From positions 26,113,652 through 26,177,651 of the forward strand of contig NC_080702.1 of NCBI RefSeq assembly GCF_030445035.2: DNA of 64,000 bases. Direction: 5' to 3'. Source of the DNA: Dasypus novemcinctus. Its lineage: Eukaryota; Chordata; Mammalia; Cingulata; Dasypodidae. Under the pieces are notes generated by a model. It saw only the letters and a list, made by a program, of their open reading frames with translations. It made no database searches and had not been told where the DNA came from. Below, piece after piece: positions 12,785 to 23,775 of the stretch (positions within the stretch are counted from its first letter, which is position 1; the number at the start of each line of letters is the position of its first letter). Made by a program: the position numbers and the translations under genes.

Positions 12785-15700
12785 AATTAAGCAAATGGAG
12801 CAGACTCACAGAACTAGAGTCTAGAAGATAGGTCTACAGGAGACAAAAAGGGAATAGAGGATTGTGAGTCAATGCCCATATGGGCAAAAACTATAAGGTG
12901 GAAGGTTTAGTTGTATAGTGTATGGGCATAACAGTGGTGCAGTGATACTATTGTGAGTGGAGTAGGGTTGTGGGGCTGCACTGTTCATGGAAGTGTGGGA
13001 AGGATCAGGGGAGGGAGTGGATGAACTCTGAGGATTTGTGGGTATGTGGTTGAAACTACAACTTTGGGGAATTTTTTGTTAAATATGGCAGGGGAGTGTT
13101 ACATTACCTGTTTAGGGTGTTGGATATGGGGGGAATATGAGACAAGGTGCACCTGGAGCAGGCTTCTAGGGAATATGTGACTGTTCATCCTGTCATAGTG
13201 CATTGTATCAGTGGGTGGAGACCCACACAATGAATGGGAAGGTGTTAGACTTCCATCCAGGAGAGTTCTGCCTTGTTCTCAAATAGAGGCGTGGAAGTCT
13301 CTCAAGAGCATAGGCAGTGCCTAATAGAGGAGGACAGGCCAGTATATCAAGCCCTCAATGTTTTGGCAAGAAACTATGAATCCTGTTCTTCAAGAAATAA
13401 GGCTTGGTGGTTGCCACAGGTCCTGAGGGGTGGGGGAGGAAAAAAAATAGGTAGATGGAACATGGGGCATTTTGGGGGCATTGGAATTGTTCTACATAAT
13501 CTTGCAATATGGATACAGGCCATGTTAAATTTCATCAAAATTTGGAGTGGGAGACTCTTGAGAGCATAGGCAGTGCCTAATATGAGAGGACAGGCCAATA
13601 TGTCAAACCCTCAATGTTGTTTCAAGTAACTGTGAATCTTGTCCTTCAGTGATTTAATCTTGATGGTTACCATGGGTCCTGAGGAGAGGGGGAGGGAAGA
13701 ATAGAATAGATAGAACAGAAGACATTTTTGGGGTGATGGAATTATTCTACATGATCTTGTAATGATGGACATAGACCATGCCAAACTTCATCAAAATCAT
13801 AAAAGAGTATAATCCAAAATGCAAACCATAATGTAAATCATTGACCATGGTTAGTAGCAATGTTTCGATATTGGTACATCAACAGTAACAAATGTACCAT
13901 CCACATGTAAAATGTTATTAATGGGGAAAGGGGGAAAGAGGGAGGATGTTTGGTATATGGGAAACATCTATATTCTGTATGTGACTTTTCTGTAACTTAA
14001 AGCTTCTTTGAAGGCAAAATGAAAAAAAGAAGACACTGGGGGAATAAATGGAAGAAAATATCACTGTACATACAAAACAACAGGTCTCACAGTGAGGAAA
14101 GACATAATGCCAAATTTTTAAATTTTTTATTATTTCAAATTCTTTTTAACTTTCTGTATTTTATTGATCATTTTTAAAACTATCACTACTATTTCATTTT
14201 CCTAGTAATTGTATTTAGCTATTTTATTAGACTCATTTTTTAAGAAGTTTTGGATCTCAGAAGGGTTACAACTGTGGCAGGGTAGGATTATTGATGTGGG
14301 GTGTCAGTGATGGGGGATGGATGAGAGGAAGTTCACCTAGGGCATATCTATAAGGCATATGAGTGAGTTAAACTGTTCATGGGGCATTGTCACAGTGGGT
14401 GGAGAACGACACAATAACCAAAATAATATCCAATTCCCATCCTGGGAAGTTCTGCCACATTCTCTAATAGAACAGCAAGAATCCCCCGAATACAGGGGCA
14501 GTGACTAGCGAAGGAAGATAGACAATTGATGGGCCCTTGATATTGATGACTGTACTTATGAATCTTTTCTTTTGAAACTGAAAGTTAGCTTAGTATTATA
14601 TGTTCCCTAAGAGTTACCTCCTGAGAGCCTCCTTGTTGCTCAAATGTGGCCTCTCTCCAAGCAAAATTCAGCATATAAATCCATTACCTTGCCCCAGTGT
14701 GGGACATGACTCCCAGGGATGAGCCTCCTGGCACTGAGCAATTATTACCAAGGACCAACTAGCAATGCAACTGGAAAAAGACCTTGACCAAAAGGGGAAC
14801 AGGGTAAAGACAAATGAGTTTATTCAGCTAAGAGACTTCAAAGTGTGTCAGGAGGTCATTCCAGAGGTTACATTTATGCACATCTCAGCAGGATCCCAGT
14901 TACTGCCATGGTAAATATTGCCTCAAATAGTGGGGCTACTGAGGGCTCTGGAGACATCCAGACATAATAGGCAGAGCTGACAGCTCAGGAGTTTGGCACC
15001 CTGCCAGTGGGCCCTACTTTGGAATTTATGATCCCCACTGTGACAGAGTTGGACTTAGTCATGGTTTTCCTACACATAGATCTTCTGCTCCTTCTATGTG
15101 AACCTATATTTATTACTAGAGTTGATAGATTTTTATCTAAGAGACTTAAATCTTAGGGCTTTCCATGTGCCATTTGGGCCCTGAATCTCAACAGAGTTGT
15201 ACCACCTCTCCAGTTCCTTGGACTCATCCAGGACAATGAACAAGGGAATGATGATGTAGACATAGTCTATAACTGCAAGCAAAATAGTCCCATCCATCTG
15301 CTCCATGGATCTAAGCTCCCTCTCAATTAAAGACAGAGTGGGCATGGGGATGAGCCTCCCTGGTGCCAAAGGATTACTACCAAGCACCAGCTAGTGAGGT
15401 AACTAGAAAAAGACCTTGAATATAAGGGTCAACTCAGACCAGCACAATATCTCAGCTTACATGTAGGATCATGTGTTAAAAACTGCTTTTTGACCTTGAA
15501 TGAAAGGGGGAAATGGCAAAGACAAATTGGTTTACATGGCTAAGAGTCTTTAAAAAAGAGTCGGGAGGTCATCAGAGGGGTCACACTTACGCATGCCTCA
15601 GCAGGGTCCCAGAGACAGCAAAGGTAGATACAACTCAAGGTACTGGTTCTCCTAAGGGCCAGAGAGACCCACAGGTTCTATAGATAGGGCAGATGGCTTT

Positions 15701-16578
15701 GGAGCTCAGTGCCATATCAGTTGGCACCACTTCGGAGTTTGTGTTCCTGAGTGTGATGGAGTTGGACTCAATGTGACCTTTCTACGCATGCCTCTTCTGT
15801 TACTTTTACCAGACCTGTGGTTGGTGCTGGGGTTGGTGTATACTCAGGAGACCTGAATCTCTGGACTGTCCACATGACAGCCAGGTCCTGAGCCTCAGCA
15901 GACTTGCAACTCCTACCCTCTGGTTTATTGAACTTACCCCAGCCAGCTAACAGGGAGGTGAAGAAGGTCAACCACCACACCAGGGAGCCAAGAGTGCCTA
16001 CAACTGCAAGCAGGAGCATTACGTCATTCATCCATGTGGAATCTAGGCCACCTCTTGATATAGAGGTGAATGGACATAACCATCCCAGGGTCCACAGGAT
16101 GGAGGAATAGAGTATGCATTAGAGTGGACTTACTGATATTCTACTATGGAACTATTGTGACTAGTAATAGAAGAAATTATAGCACTGAGGTGGAGAAAGT
16201 GGCCATGGTAGTTGCTGAGGGCAGGGAGAGGGAAGAAGAGATGTGATGTGGGGGCATTTTCAGGACTTATAGTTGTCCTAAATGATATTGCAAGGACGGA
16301 TGCTGGACATTGTATGTCCTGCCATGGCTCACTGAATGGACTGGGGGAGAGTGTAAATTACATGTTAACTATTATCCATGTGGTGCAGCAGTGCTCCAAA
16401 ATGTATTCACCAAATGCAATGAATGTACCACACTGATGAAAGAGGTTGTTAATATGGGAAGAGTGTGGGAGTGGGGAGTGGGGTATAAGGGAACCTCGTA
16501 TTTTTTAATGTAACATTTTTTGTGACCTATGTATCTTTTAAAAAAACAATAAAAATTAATATAAATAAATAAATAAAT
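12785..16578 (+). mobile_element. L1 copy B, 3' UTR with duplicated modules
   Basis: About 3.8 kb of 3' UTR ends in an A-rich tail at 16535-16578. It is longer than the 2.8 kb of the young copy because two segments occur twice: the phrase 'gagagcataggcagtgcctaa' near 13307 and 13560, and a block of about 650 bp near 14690 and again near 15345 (shared 'gggatgagcctcc' and following text). The second copies are diverged, so the duplication is old or arose by nested insertion of related L1 3' ends. No gene is seen. Confidence 0.8.
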
Positions 16579-16589
16579 CACCTGTTTGG

Positions 16590-16687
16590 GGAAAGCAGGT
16601 GTAGCTCAGTGGTTGAGCACCTGCTTCATGTATGAGGTCCCAGTTTCCATCTCTGGTACAGGCTTAAAAAATTAAAAATAAAAATAA
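16590..16687 (+). mobile_element. tRNA-Ala-derived SINE monomer
   Basis: The body GTGTAGCTCAGTGGTTGAGC plus GAGGTCCCAGTTTCCATCTC reads as a retroposed tRNA-Ala (intact A box, weak B box), followed directly by an A-rich tail. The flanks ACCTGTTTGGGG (left) and ACCTGTTGGGG (right) are a target-site duplication. It supports a tRNA-Ala origin of this SINE group. Confidence 0.85.
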
Positions 16688-18029
16688 CCTGTTGGGGGGA
16701 CCCAGGAAACCAGGAGAGCATCCTGCAACATCCCTGGAGAAGAGAAGGCAGAGACTGCCCATCTGCAGTGAAGATTTGTGCAGGGAACACTCCATGCTGT
16801 GGAGGCCAGTGCCCATCATCCACTGGCAGGGCAAGCCACCTCAGGAGCTACTCCCTGGCTGAAGCAGGAAACACCATTTCCCAAAAACAGGGAAGAAGGA
16901 GACAGTAAGGCACCAACTTCAGCTCCTGATTAGTAAATTCACTAATCCTAATTACAGCTAAAGTTTGAATCTAAGTCAGAAAAGGCTGACAGCCTCCACT
17001 TTAACTCCACCCCCAGCATGGGGGAAAGTGGGGCTGGCTGAAAATCACAGTTATGGTAGGTTCCAGTTTCTTTCCACCCAGGACAGACTGCTGTGCTAGC
17101 CTGGGCTCCAGCCTAGCCTCTAACAGGGAGGAAGCCAGAGAGATCTGCACCAGCCTGTCTAGGCAGCTGCAGTCACTTTTGGACCACAAAGACTAGATTT
17201 CTGGGCACCCATGTGACTGCATCCTCATCCCCAATAGGATAGGAGGGAGAGGGGTGTTTCCTCAGCCTTTCTGGGCAACTGCAGTTGCTTTTGACCTACA
17301 CAAACTAGATTGTTGGGAAAACCTGTGGCTACATCCCCACTCCAAACAGGACATTAGTAGGAGTGTTTCCTCAGCCTCTCCAGGCAACCGCAGGTGCTTT
17401 TCATCCCACATGGACTAGATTTTTGGGCATGCTAGTGGCTCCATCCCCACCCCTGACAGGGCAGGAGGAAGGACAGTGTTCTGTCAGCCTCTCTGGACAA
17501 CTGCAATCACTTATGGATCACATGGACAAGTTGTTGAACACACCTGTGGCTCAATCCTCACCCTGGCAGGGAGGAGAAGGGTGAGTCCTTCATCAGCCTG
17601 GGGCATGGAATTTAATCAGTCTCTCCAGGCAACTACAGATGGTCTTGGCCTGCATGCCTTGGATTACTACACATGGCTGTGGCTCCATCCCTGCCCCTGG
17701 CAGGGTATAAAGGTAGGAAATGATTCACCAGTTCCTGGGGCAACGTTGACTGCTTCAGCCTCCATGGCTGACAGAACCAATTGCATCCTTGGCTCCCACT
17801 CTGCCACCAGCAAGGGAGAAAGGGCAAGAAACATGAAAAAGAGCTGAAAATTTTCAGATTGGCTAAGCATGAGCTGCTATAAAATTACAAAAGAAGCTGA
17901 ACCAAGTATAAAAGAGGGGCTATAGAACAAAGCCAATCAAATAGAAAGCCCTAGACTAGAGAGAGGACCAAGCCCAGAATAAATACATCAAATTAAAAAA
18001 TTGCAAGCCATAACAAGAAACAAGAAGAT
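16688..18029 (+). mobile_element. L1 copy C, 5' UTR
   Basis: This is GC-richer sequence with an array of about 112-bp monomers (17154-17845), then a short A-rich stretch (17840-18029) leading toward ORF1. The reverse complement of related sequence is found at 55500-56800, where it lies upstream of an ORF1 start, so I read both as L1 5' UTRs. Several open frames of 60-120 codons fall in the array in different frames and are not credible proteins. Confidence 0.7.
17154..17845 (+). repeat. tandem monomers, ~112 bp, about six units
   Basis: Units start near 17154, 17266, 17375, 17488, 17620 and 17733, giving spacings of 112, 109, 113, 132 and 113. Each begins with a phrase like CCTCTCCAGGCAACTGCAG and contains a TGGCTCCATCCCCACCCCTG-like segment. 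The fifth spacing includes a ~20-bp insertion. Monomeric 5' UTRs that act as additive promoters are known from mouse L1; promoter function here is inference. Confidence 0.85.
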
Positions 18030-18441
18030 ATATAGGAAGTAGTTGTGGCTCAACTGATAGAACATCCACCTACTATATGGAGGGTCCAGGGTTCGATACC
18101 CAAGGCCTCCTGACCCATGTGGTGAGCTGGCCCACATGCAGTGCTGCCACGTGCAAGGAGTGCCATGCCATGCAGGGGTGTTCCCTGTGTAGAGGTGCCC
18201 CACACGCAAGGAGTGTACCCCGCAAGAGAGCCACTCCATGCAAGCAAAAAAAGTGCAGCCTGCCCAGAGTGGTGCCACACACATGGAGAGCTGATGCAAC
18301 AAAAAGAGCAACAGAGTTTCCCAGTGCCACATGATAAGAATACAAGACATAGAAGAACACACAGCAAATGGACACCAAGAGCAGGTGAAGGGGAGGGAGA
18401 GAAATAAAATAAATCTTAAAAAAAAAAAGAAGAAGAAGAAG
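18030..18441 (+). mobile_element. DAS-type SINE
   Basis: The head GTTGTGGCTCAACTGATAG and the B-box-like GGGTTCGATACCC precede a standard body and an AAATAAAATAAATCTTAAAA tail. AGAAGATAT occurs at both flanks (near 18024 and 18436), a target-site duplication in L1 copy C. Confidence 0.9.
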
Positions 18442-20385
18442 ATATGGCCCATGGGACAGCAAGAATCCCCCAAGTACAGGGATAGTGACTAGTGAAGGAG
18501 GATGGGCCATTGCTGGGCCCTTAATGGTGAAGACTATACTTGCAACCCTTTACTTTTGAAACTGAAACTTAGCCTAGTATTATTGGACTAAAAGTTACAT
18601 CCTGAGAGACTCCCTGTTGCTCAAATGTGGCCTCTTTCTAAGCCAAATTCAGCATATAAATCCATTACCTTCCACACAGCATAGGACATGACTTCTGGGA
18701 ATGAGCCTCCCTGGCACTGAGGTATTACTACCAAGTACCAACTAGCAATGCAACTGGCAAAAGACCTTGACCAAAAGGGGGAAAAGGTAAAGACAAATGA
18801 GTTTATATGGCTAAGAGACTTCAAAATGAGGCAGGAGATCATTCCAGAGGTTACCCTTACGCATGTCTCAGCAGGATCTCATTGACTGAAAAAGTAAATA
18901 TTGCCTAAAATAGGACTCCTGAGGGCTCTGGAGACATCCAGATACTATAAGCAGGGCAGACAGAGTTTGCATACTGCCAGTAGGCCCTACTTTGGAATTT
19001 ATGCTCCCCAGTGTGACAGAGTTCGACTCAGTTGTGGTTTCCCTATACATGGCTCTTCTGTCCCTTCTATTTGAACCTATACTTAGTACTAGAGTTGATA
19101 GGTGTATGTCCAAGAGACTTAAATCTTTGGGCTGTCCATGTGCCAGTTGGGCCCTGAATCTCAACAGATTTGCTACACCTATTCTGCAGTTCACTGGCTC
19201 ACCCAGGACATAGACAGAGAACATCTCAAGAAACAGAGAGGGTCTGCAACTGCAATCAAGTTAGTCCTCTCCATCTCCCCCATGGGATCTAAGCCCTTCT
19301 CAAGTAAGAGGTAGAGTGGGCATCACCATCACAGAATCCTCAGGTTTGAGAAATGAATGATGGACTAGAGTAGACTCGCTGTTATTCTACTATAGACTTG
19401 TGATTCTAGCAATGGAAGAACTTTTATCACTGATATGGAGGCAGTGCCCACTAGAGGTTCTGAGGGGAGGGAGAAGGAAAAATAGCTGTAATCTGGGGGC
19501 ATTTTCAGGACTTGGGAATTGTCTTGAATGACATTGCAACGACAGATACAGGCCATTATATACCTTATGTATTAGTCAGCCAAAGGGGTGCTGATGCAAA
19601 ATACCAGAAATCTGTTGGCTTTTATAAAGGGTATTTATTTGGGGTAAGAGCTTACAGTTACCAGGCTATAAAGCATAAGTTACTTCTGTCACCAAAGTCT
19701 ATTGCCACATGTTGGAGCAAGATGGCTGCTAATGTCTGCCAAGGGTTTGGGCTTCCTGGGCTCCTCTCTTTCTGGGGCTCTGTTTTTCTCTGGGCTCAGC
19801 TGCTGTTTTCTCCACAAGGCCAGCTGTAGACTACCAGGCCAACGGCTCTGTCTCTCTGAGGCTTGATTTTCTCTGGGCTCAGTTGTTCTGCTCCTCTATG
19901 TGCTTATTTCCTGGGGCCACAGCTCAAAACTCCAGCATCAGAAACTCCAACTCTGTCTTTTGCCAGTCTCTGTGAGTCCCCACCCACCAAGGGGCAGGGA
20001 CTCGACACCCTACTGACATGGCCCAATCAAAGCCCTAATCATAATTTAATCACACGCAGGTACAGACCAATTTACAGACATAATCCAATATCTATTTCTG
20101 GAATTCATGAACCATATCACAATGCTATACCTTGCCATAACCTACAGAATTGGGTGGGAGAGAGTGTAAAGTACAATATAAACTATAATCCATGCTTAGT
20201 GGATGTGTTTATCCAAAATATGTTTATCAATTGTAACATATATACCACACTAATGAAGGAGGATGTTAATGTGAGAAAATGTGGGAGCAGGGCATATAGG
20301 AATCCCCTATATTTTTAATGTAACATTTATGAAATTATCTTTTTAAAAATATGTTAAAAAGTATATTTTTTTTAAAAAAAAAAAG
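18442..20385 (+). mobile_element. L1 copy D, 5'-truncated 3'-UTR insertion
   Basis: This is a plus-strand L1 3' UTR fragment (compare 14460-16560) ending in a T/A-rich tail at 20350-20385. AGAAGATATGGCCCA before it and AGAAGATATGACCCAG after it mark its target-site duplication and show that it landed in L1 copy C. A 559-bp unclassified element (19567-20125) is inserted within it. Confidence 0.82.
19567..20125 (+). mobile_element. unclassified element with 8-bp target duplication
   Basis: TATACCTT at 19559-19566 and 20126-20133 flanks the element exactly. The interior starts GTATTAGTCAGCCAAAGGGG and ends near a GGAATTCATGA phrase. Related copies lie at 54755-55290 (plus) and, rearranged, at 48838-49560. 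An 8-bp duplication is typical of hAT DNA transposons, and the ends form a weak imperfect inverted repeat. No transposase is encoded. Confidence 0.65.
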
Positions 20386-20622
20386 AAGATATGACCCAGC
20401 CAAAGGAACAGACTAAAACTCCAGATGACATAAAGGAGTTCAGACAACTAATCACAGATGTTCAAGCAAATGTCCTTAATAAACTCAATGAGAAGGCTAA
20501 CAAGATTAAGGATATTAAGAAGACACTGGGTGAGCGCAAACAAGGATTTGAAGATAAACATAGAAATATGGCAGATCTTATGGAAATGAAAGCCACAATA
20601 AATGAAATTTAAAATACACTGG
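20386..20622 (+). pseudogene. L1 copy C, ORF1 5' part
   Basis: A 73-codon frame (20391-20612) encodes the N-terminal and coiled-coil part of an ORF1p-like protein. The DNA resembles 9480-9600 and continues on the far side of the nested L1 at 38746 (shared 'aaatacactg' junction). It is broken by that insertion. Confidence 0.8.
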
Positions 20623-22087
20623 AAACTTCCAGGAAGATGGTGGACTATAATAGAAAGACACGGGACTCTCTCTTCTTTCTCAGAAAAAATAGCTAGAAGA
20701 CAGGCAGAAACATCCTTGAAAAAAATCTTCTAGGGTTTAGGAAACCAGAAAAAGACATTGCCCAAAAGAGAGAGGGACAAAAAAAAAAAACAATCACAAT
20801 GGCAAAACTGTAAGTTAAAAGTGGCAGCTACTGCTGCCAGCACCTTCCCCCCAATTACAGATACTTTTGAATTCTCAGGCCTCGGGGCCAGTGGCTACAG
20901 AAAAAGGATGCCCCACAGACCCACCACCCCAGAAAGGGGAGAGAGAATGACACAGCCTAAGGCTGAAACAGCTTTGGGCCCCCAAATTTTCCAGAATCCT
21001 TTTTTTAAATTTCTCTCCCCTTCCCCCCCCCCCAGTTGTCTGCTGTGTCCATTCGCTACATGTTCTTTTGTGACCACTTCTATCCTTATCAGCGGCACCA
21101 GGAATCTGTGTTTCTTTTTTGTTGCATCATCTTGTTGTGTCAGCTCTCCGTGTGTGCGGCACCATTCCTGGACAGGCTGCACTTTCTTTCATGCTGGGCA
21201 GCTCTCCTTATGGGGTGCACTCCTTGCATGTGGGGCTCCCCTACATGGGGGACACCCCTGCGTGGCATGGCACTCCTTGCGTGCATCAGCCCTGCGCATG
21301 GGCTAGCTCCACACAGGTCAAGGAGGCTCTGGGTTTGAACCGCGAACATACCGCGTGGTAGGCGGACGCCCTATCCACTGGGCCAAGTCTGCTTCCCTTT
21401 TGGCCCACAAATTTGGTTTGCTGTGTCCCTTGAACACTTCCAGGCCAGGTGGGGGCCACACAATTGTTTTCCTTTGGAGCAGGCTGGGGACTAATGAGAT
21501 CCAGGACTAAAGAGATCAGACCCTCTCAATCTCCCTGCTCTACTGACTGGGACTGGTTGTTGAGGATGCAGAGGGGAGTGGAATTATTTCCTACCCGGGA
21601 AAAGGAAGAGAGTTGCCAACAAAAGCTGGAGAATTGCCTCTGAGAAAGGTTGAAATATGAGGCTCTTAGCCTCCAGCCAAGAACCTCTATCACATCTATC
21701 CAGGCTACCTGCAGTAAACACACTCCAACCAGGCACTGAACTGAGAGTGCTGCTAAAGATCGCCATCTGCTGGCAGACCAAGGAAGTGCACATAAGAAAA
21801 TTAAAAGTAGAGAAGAGAGGCTTTTTCTGGCCCTTACAGCCTCCCTTCCCAAGGCTCTAGGAAGCAGGTCTGCAAGCCATTACTGGGTCCAGAGCCAACT
21901 TTTGAGCAATTAACTGGACAATCCTAAAGACCCATAATATGTTGACCAAGAATCAAAGAACAGCAGTAACACACAACCTCCTGTCACTAAATTCCTATGA
22001 AACAGAGAAAACTTGAGCATCTGAGTAAACTCACCATCCTAATCAGATGCCTAGAAACCAGCAAAAAATATAAGCCATGCTAAGAAA
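20623..22087 (+). mobile_element. L1 copy E, 5' UTR
   Basis: The start reads CTTCCAGGAAGATGGTGGAC, the AAGATGG-type 5' end of a full-length L1, followed by about 1.4 kb leading to ORF1 at 22088. A minus-strand SINE (21000-21398) interrupts it. Open frames such as 20758-21306 run through the SINE and are spurious. Confidence 0.8.
21000..21398 (-). mobile_element. DAS-type SINE, minus strand
   Basis: The T-rich left end is a reversed A-rich tail. The right end read on minus gives GGAAGCAGACTTGGCCCAGT with B-box-like GGTTCAAACCC. It is of the second head type. Confidence 0.88.
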
Positions 22088-22972
22088 ATGGAAGACATAG
22101 CCCAAGGAAAGGAATATATCAAAGCCCCAGAAGAGACAACTAATCAATGAGATGCACATAAATTTCCAAAATCAAATTAATAACTTGAAAGACAATATGG
22201 CTAAAAAGATAAACTACATCAAAAAGACAACAAGCAAGCACAAATAAGAATTTAAAAACCTGAATAGAAAAGTAATAGAGCTCATGGGAATGAAAGACAT
22301 GATAGATGAAATAAAAAATACAAAACATGCATACAACAGCAGACTTGAAATGATAGAAGAAAGAATATGTGATACCAAAGACAAACACATGAAATCGGAA
22401 AGAGAAAAGAATGGAAAAAATTGAGCAGGGGGTCAGGGAGTTGAATGATAAAATGAAATGCAACAACATACATGCCACGGAAGCTCCAGAAAGGGACAAG
22501 AATGGAAATGGGGTTGAAAATTTCCTAAATCTCATGAAAGAAATGAACTTACATGTCCAAGAAGTTCAGCATACTCCAATCAGAATAAATCTGAATAGAC
22601 CTACTCCAAGACACATACTAATCAGATTGTCAAAAGCCAAAGATAAAGAGAAAATTCTGAGAGCAGCAAAGAAGAAGCAAAACATCACATACAAGGAATG
22701 CCCAGTAAGACTTAGTGCAGACTTCCCATGAGAAACCATGGAGTTGAGAAGACAGTGATATAATATAATTAGGATACTGAAAGAGAAAAACTGCCAACCA
22801 AGAATCTTGATCCAGCATAATTGTCCTTTAGATATGAAGGTGAGTTTAAACATTCACAAACAAACAGTAACTAAAAGTTCACAAAAAGAATCCACCTTTG
22901 CAGGAAATATTAAAGGAAGCCTTAGAGCCTGAAAGAAACATACAGGAGAAAGAGGCTTGGAGGAGAGTATAG
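22088..22972 (+). pseudogene. L1 copy E, ORF1 pseudogene
   Basis: The ATG at 22088 opens an ORF1-like reading that is frame-shifted early. The best preserved part is 22411-22731 (106 codons), which covers the end of the coiled coil and the RRM, including 'PTPRHILIRLSKAKDKEK'. It is 28-60% shorter as an open frame than the intact 322-residue ORF1p. The TAG at 22970-22972 matches the normal ORF1 end. The copy is dead. Confidence 0.87.
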
Positions 22973-23049
22973 AAGAAAGAATAGCAGAAAGGATAACCAA
23001 AAGAGTAAAAAGACAAAAATAAGATATGACATATGAAAGTCAAAGAATA

Positions 23050-23458
23050 AGGTGGAAGTAAATAATTAATTTACAGTAATATCATTGAATATAAATAGGC
23101 TAAACTCCCCAATCAAAAGATATAGGCTGACAGAATGGATAAAAAAACATGAGCCATCCATGTAATGCCTGCAAGAGACTCATCTTAGACCCAGGGATAC
23201 AAACTGGCTGAAAGTGAAAGCTTGGAAAAAAATAGTCCATGCAAGCAGTCACCAAAAAAGAGCAGAAGTAGCTATTCTAATATTAAACAAAACAGACTTT
23301 AAATGCCAAAAAAAAGTTATAAAATATGCAGAAGGCAATTATATATTAATAAAAGGGACAATCCACCAGGAAGAATTAACATCATAAATATCTTCTATGC
23401 ACCTAACCAAGGTGCCCCAAAATACATGAGGCAAACTCTGGCAAAACTGAAGGGAGAG
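23050..23458 (+). pseudogene. L1 copy E, ORF2 5' part (endonuclease)
   Basis: Endonuclease-like sequence (an NVNGL-like start near 23090 and a QETHL-like region near 23172) is interrupted at 23459 by a SINE and then by the young L1 F. The remainder of the same ORF2 resumes at 33266, where AACTGAAGAGAGAAATAGAC continues the text broken at AACTGAAGGGAGAGA. Confidence 0.82.
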
Positions 23459-23760
23459 AGAAGCGGCTATGGCTCAATCAGTTGGGCTCCCACCTACCAT
23501 ATGGGAGGCCCTGGGTTTGCATACCAGGGCCACCTTGTAAAGGCAGGCTCGCCAGAATGCCACAGAGAGCTGCCCAACTGCAAGCACCGCAGAGTGCTGC
23601 CAGCCCGCAAGTGCCATGTACAGCCAACTCAGTAAGGTGATGCAACAAAAAGGGAGACAAGAAAAATAAACAAACAGAAGATCACACAGTGAGTGGACAC
23701 AGAGAGCAGACAACAAGCAAGCTGCAAGGGGGGGATGGAATAAATAAATAAATAAATATT
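23459..23760 (+). mobile_element. SINE that received the young L1 in its tail
   Basis: The head CGGCTATGGCTCAATCAGTTG and body precede an AAATAAATAAATAAATATT tail. The young L1 F inserted directly after this tail, so the SINE is older than L1 F and younger than L1 E. Confidence 0.82.
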
Positions 23761-23775
23761 AAAAATCTAATTAAA
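23761..23775. repeat. target-site duplication of L1 F, left copy
   Basis: AAAAATCTAATTAAA is repeated exactly at 33251-33265. It flanks the young L1 and has the A-rich/TTAAA character expected of the L1 endonuclease target. Confidence 0.9.

Noticed and set aside
16590-16660. Possible tRNA-Ala gene
   Set aside because: The acceptor stem does not pair, the B box is damaged, an A-rich tail follows and target duplications flank it: a SINE monomer.
17154-17845. Regular repeats considered as a CRISPR-like array or satellite
   Set aside because: Eukaryotic context, units ~112 bp without conserved repeat/variable spacer partition, and position before an L1 ORF1; better explained as L1 5' UTR monomers.
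20758-21306. 182-codon plus frame
   Set aside because: Runs from L1 5' UTR through a minus-strand SINE; chance frame.
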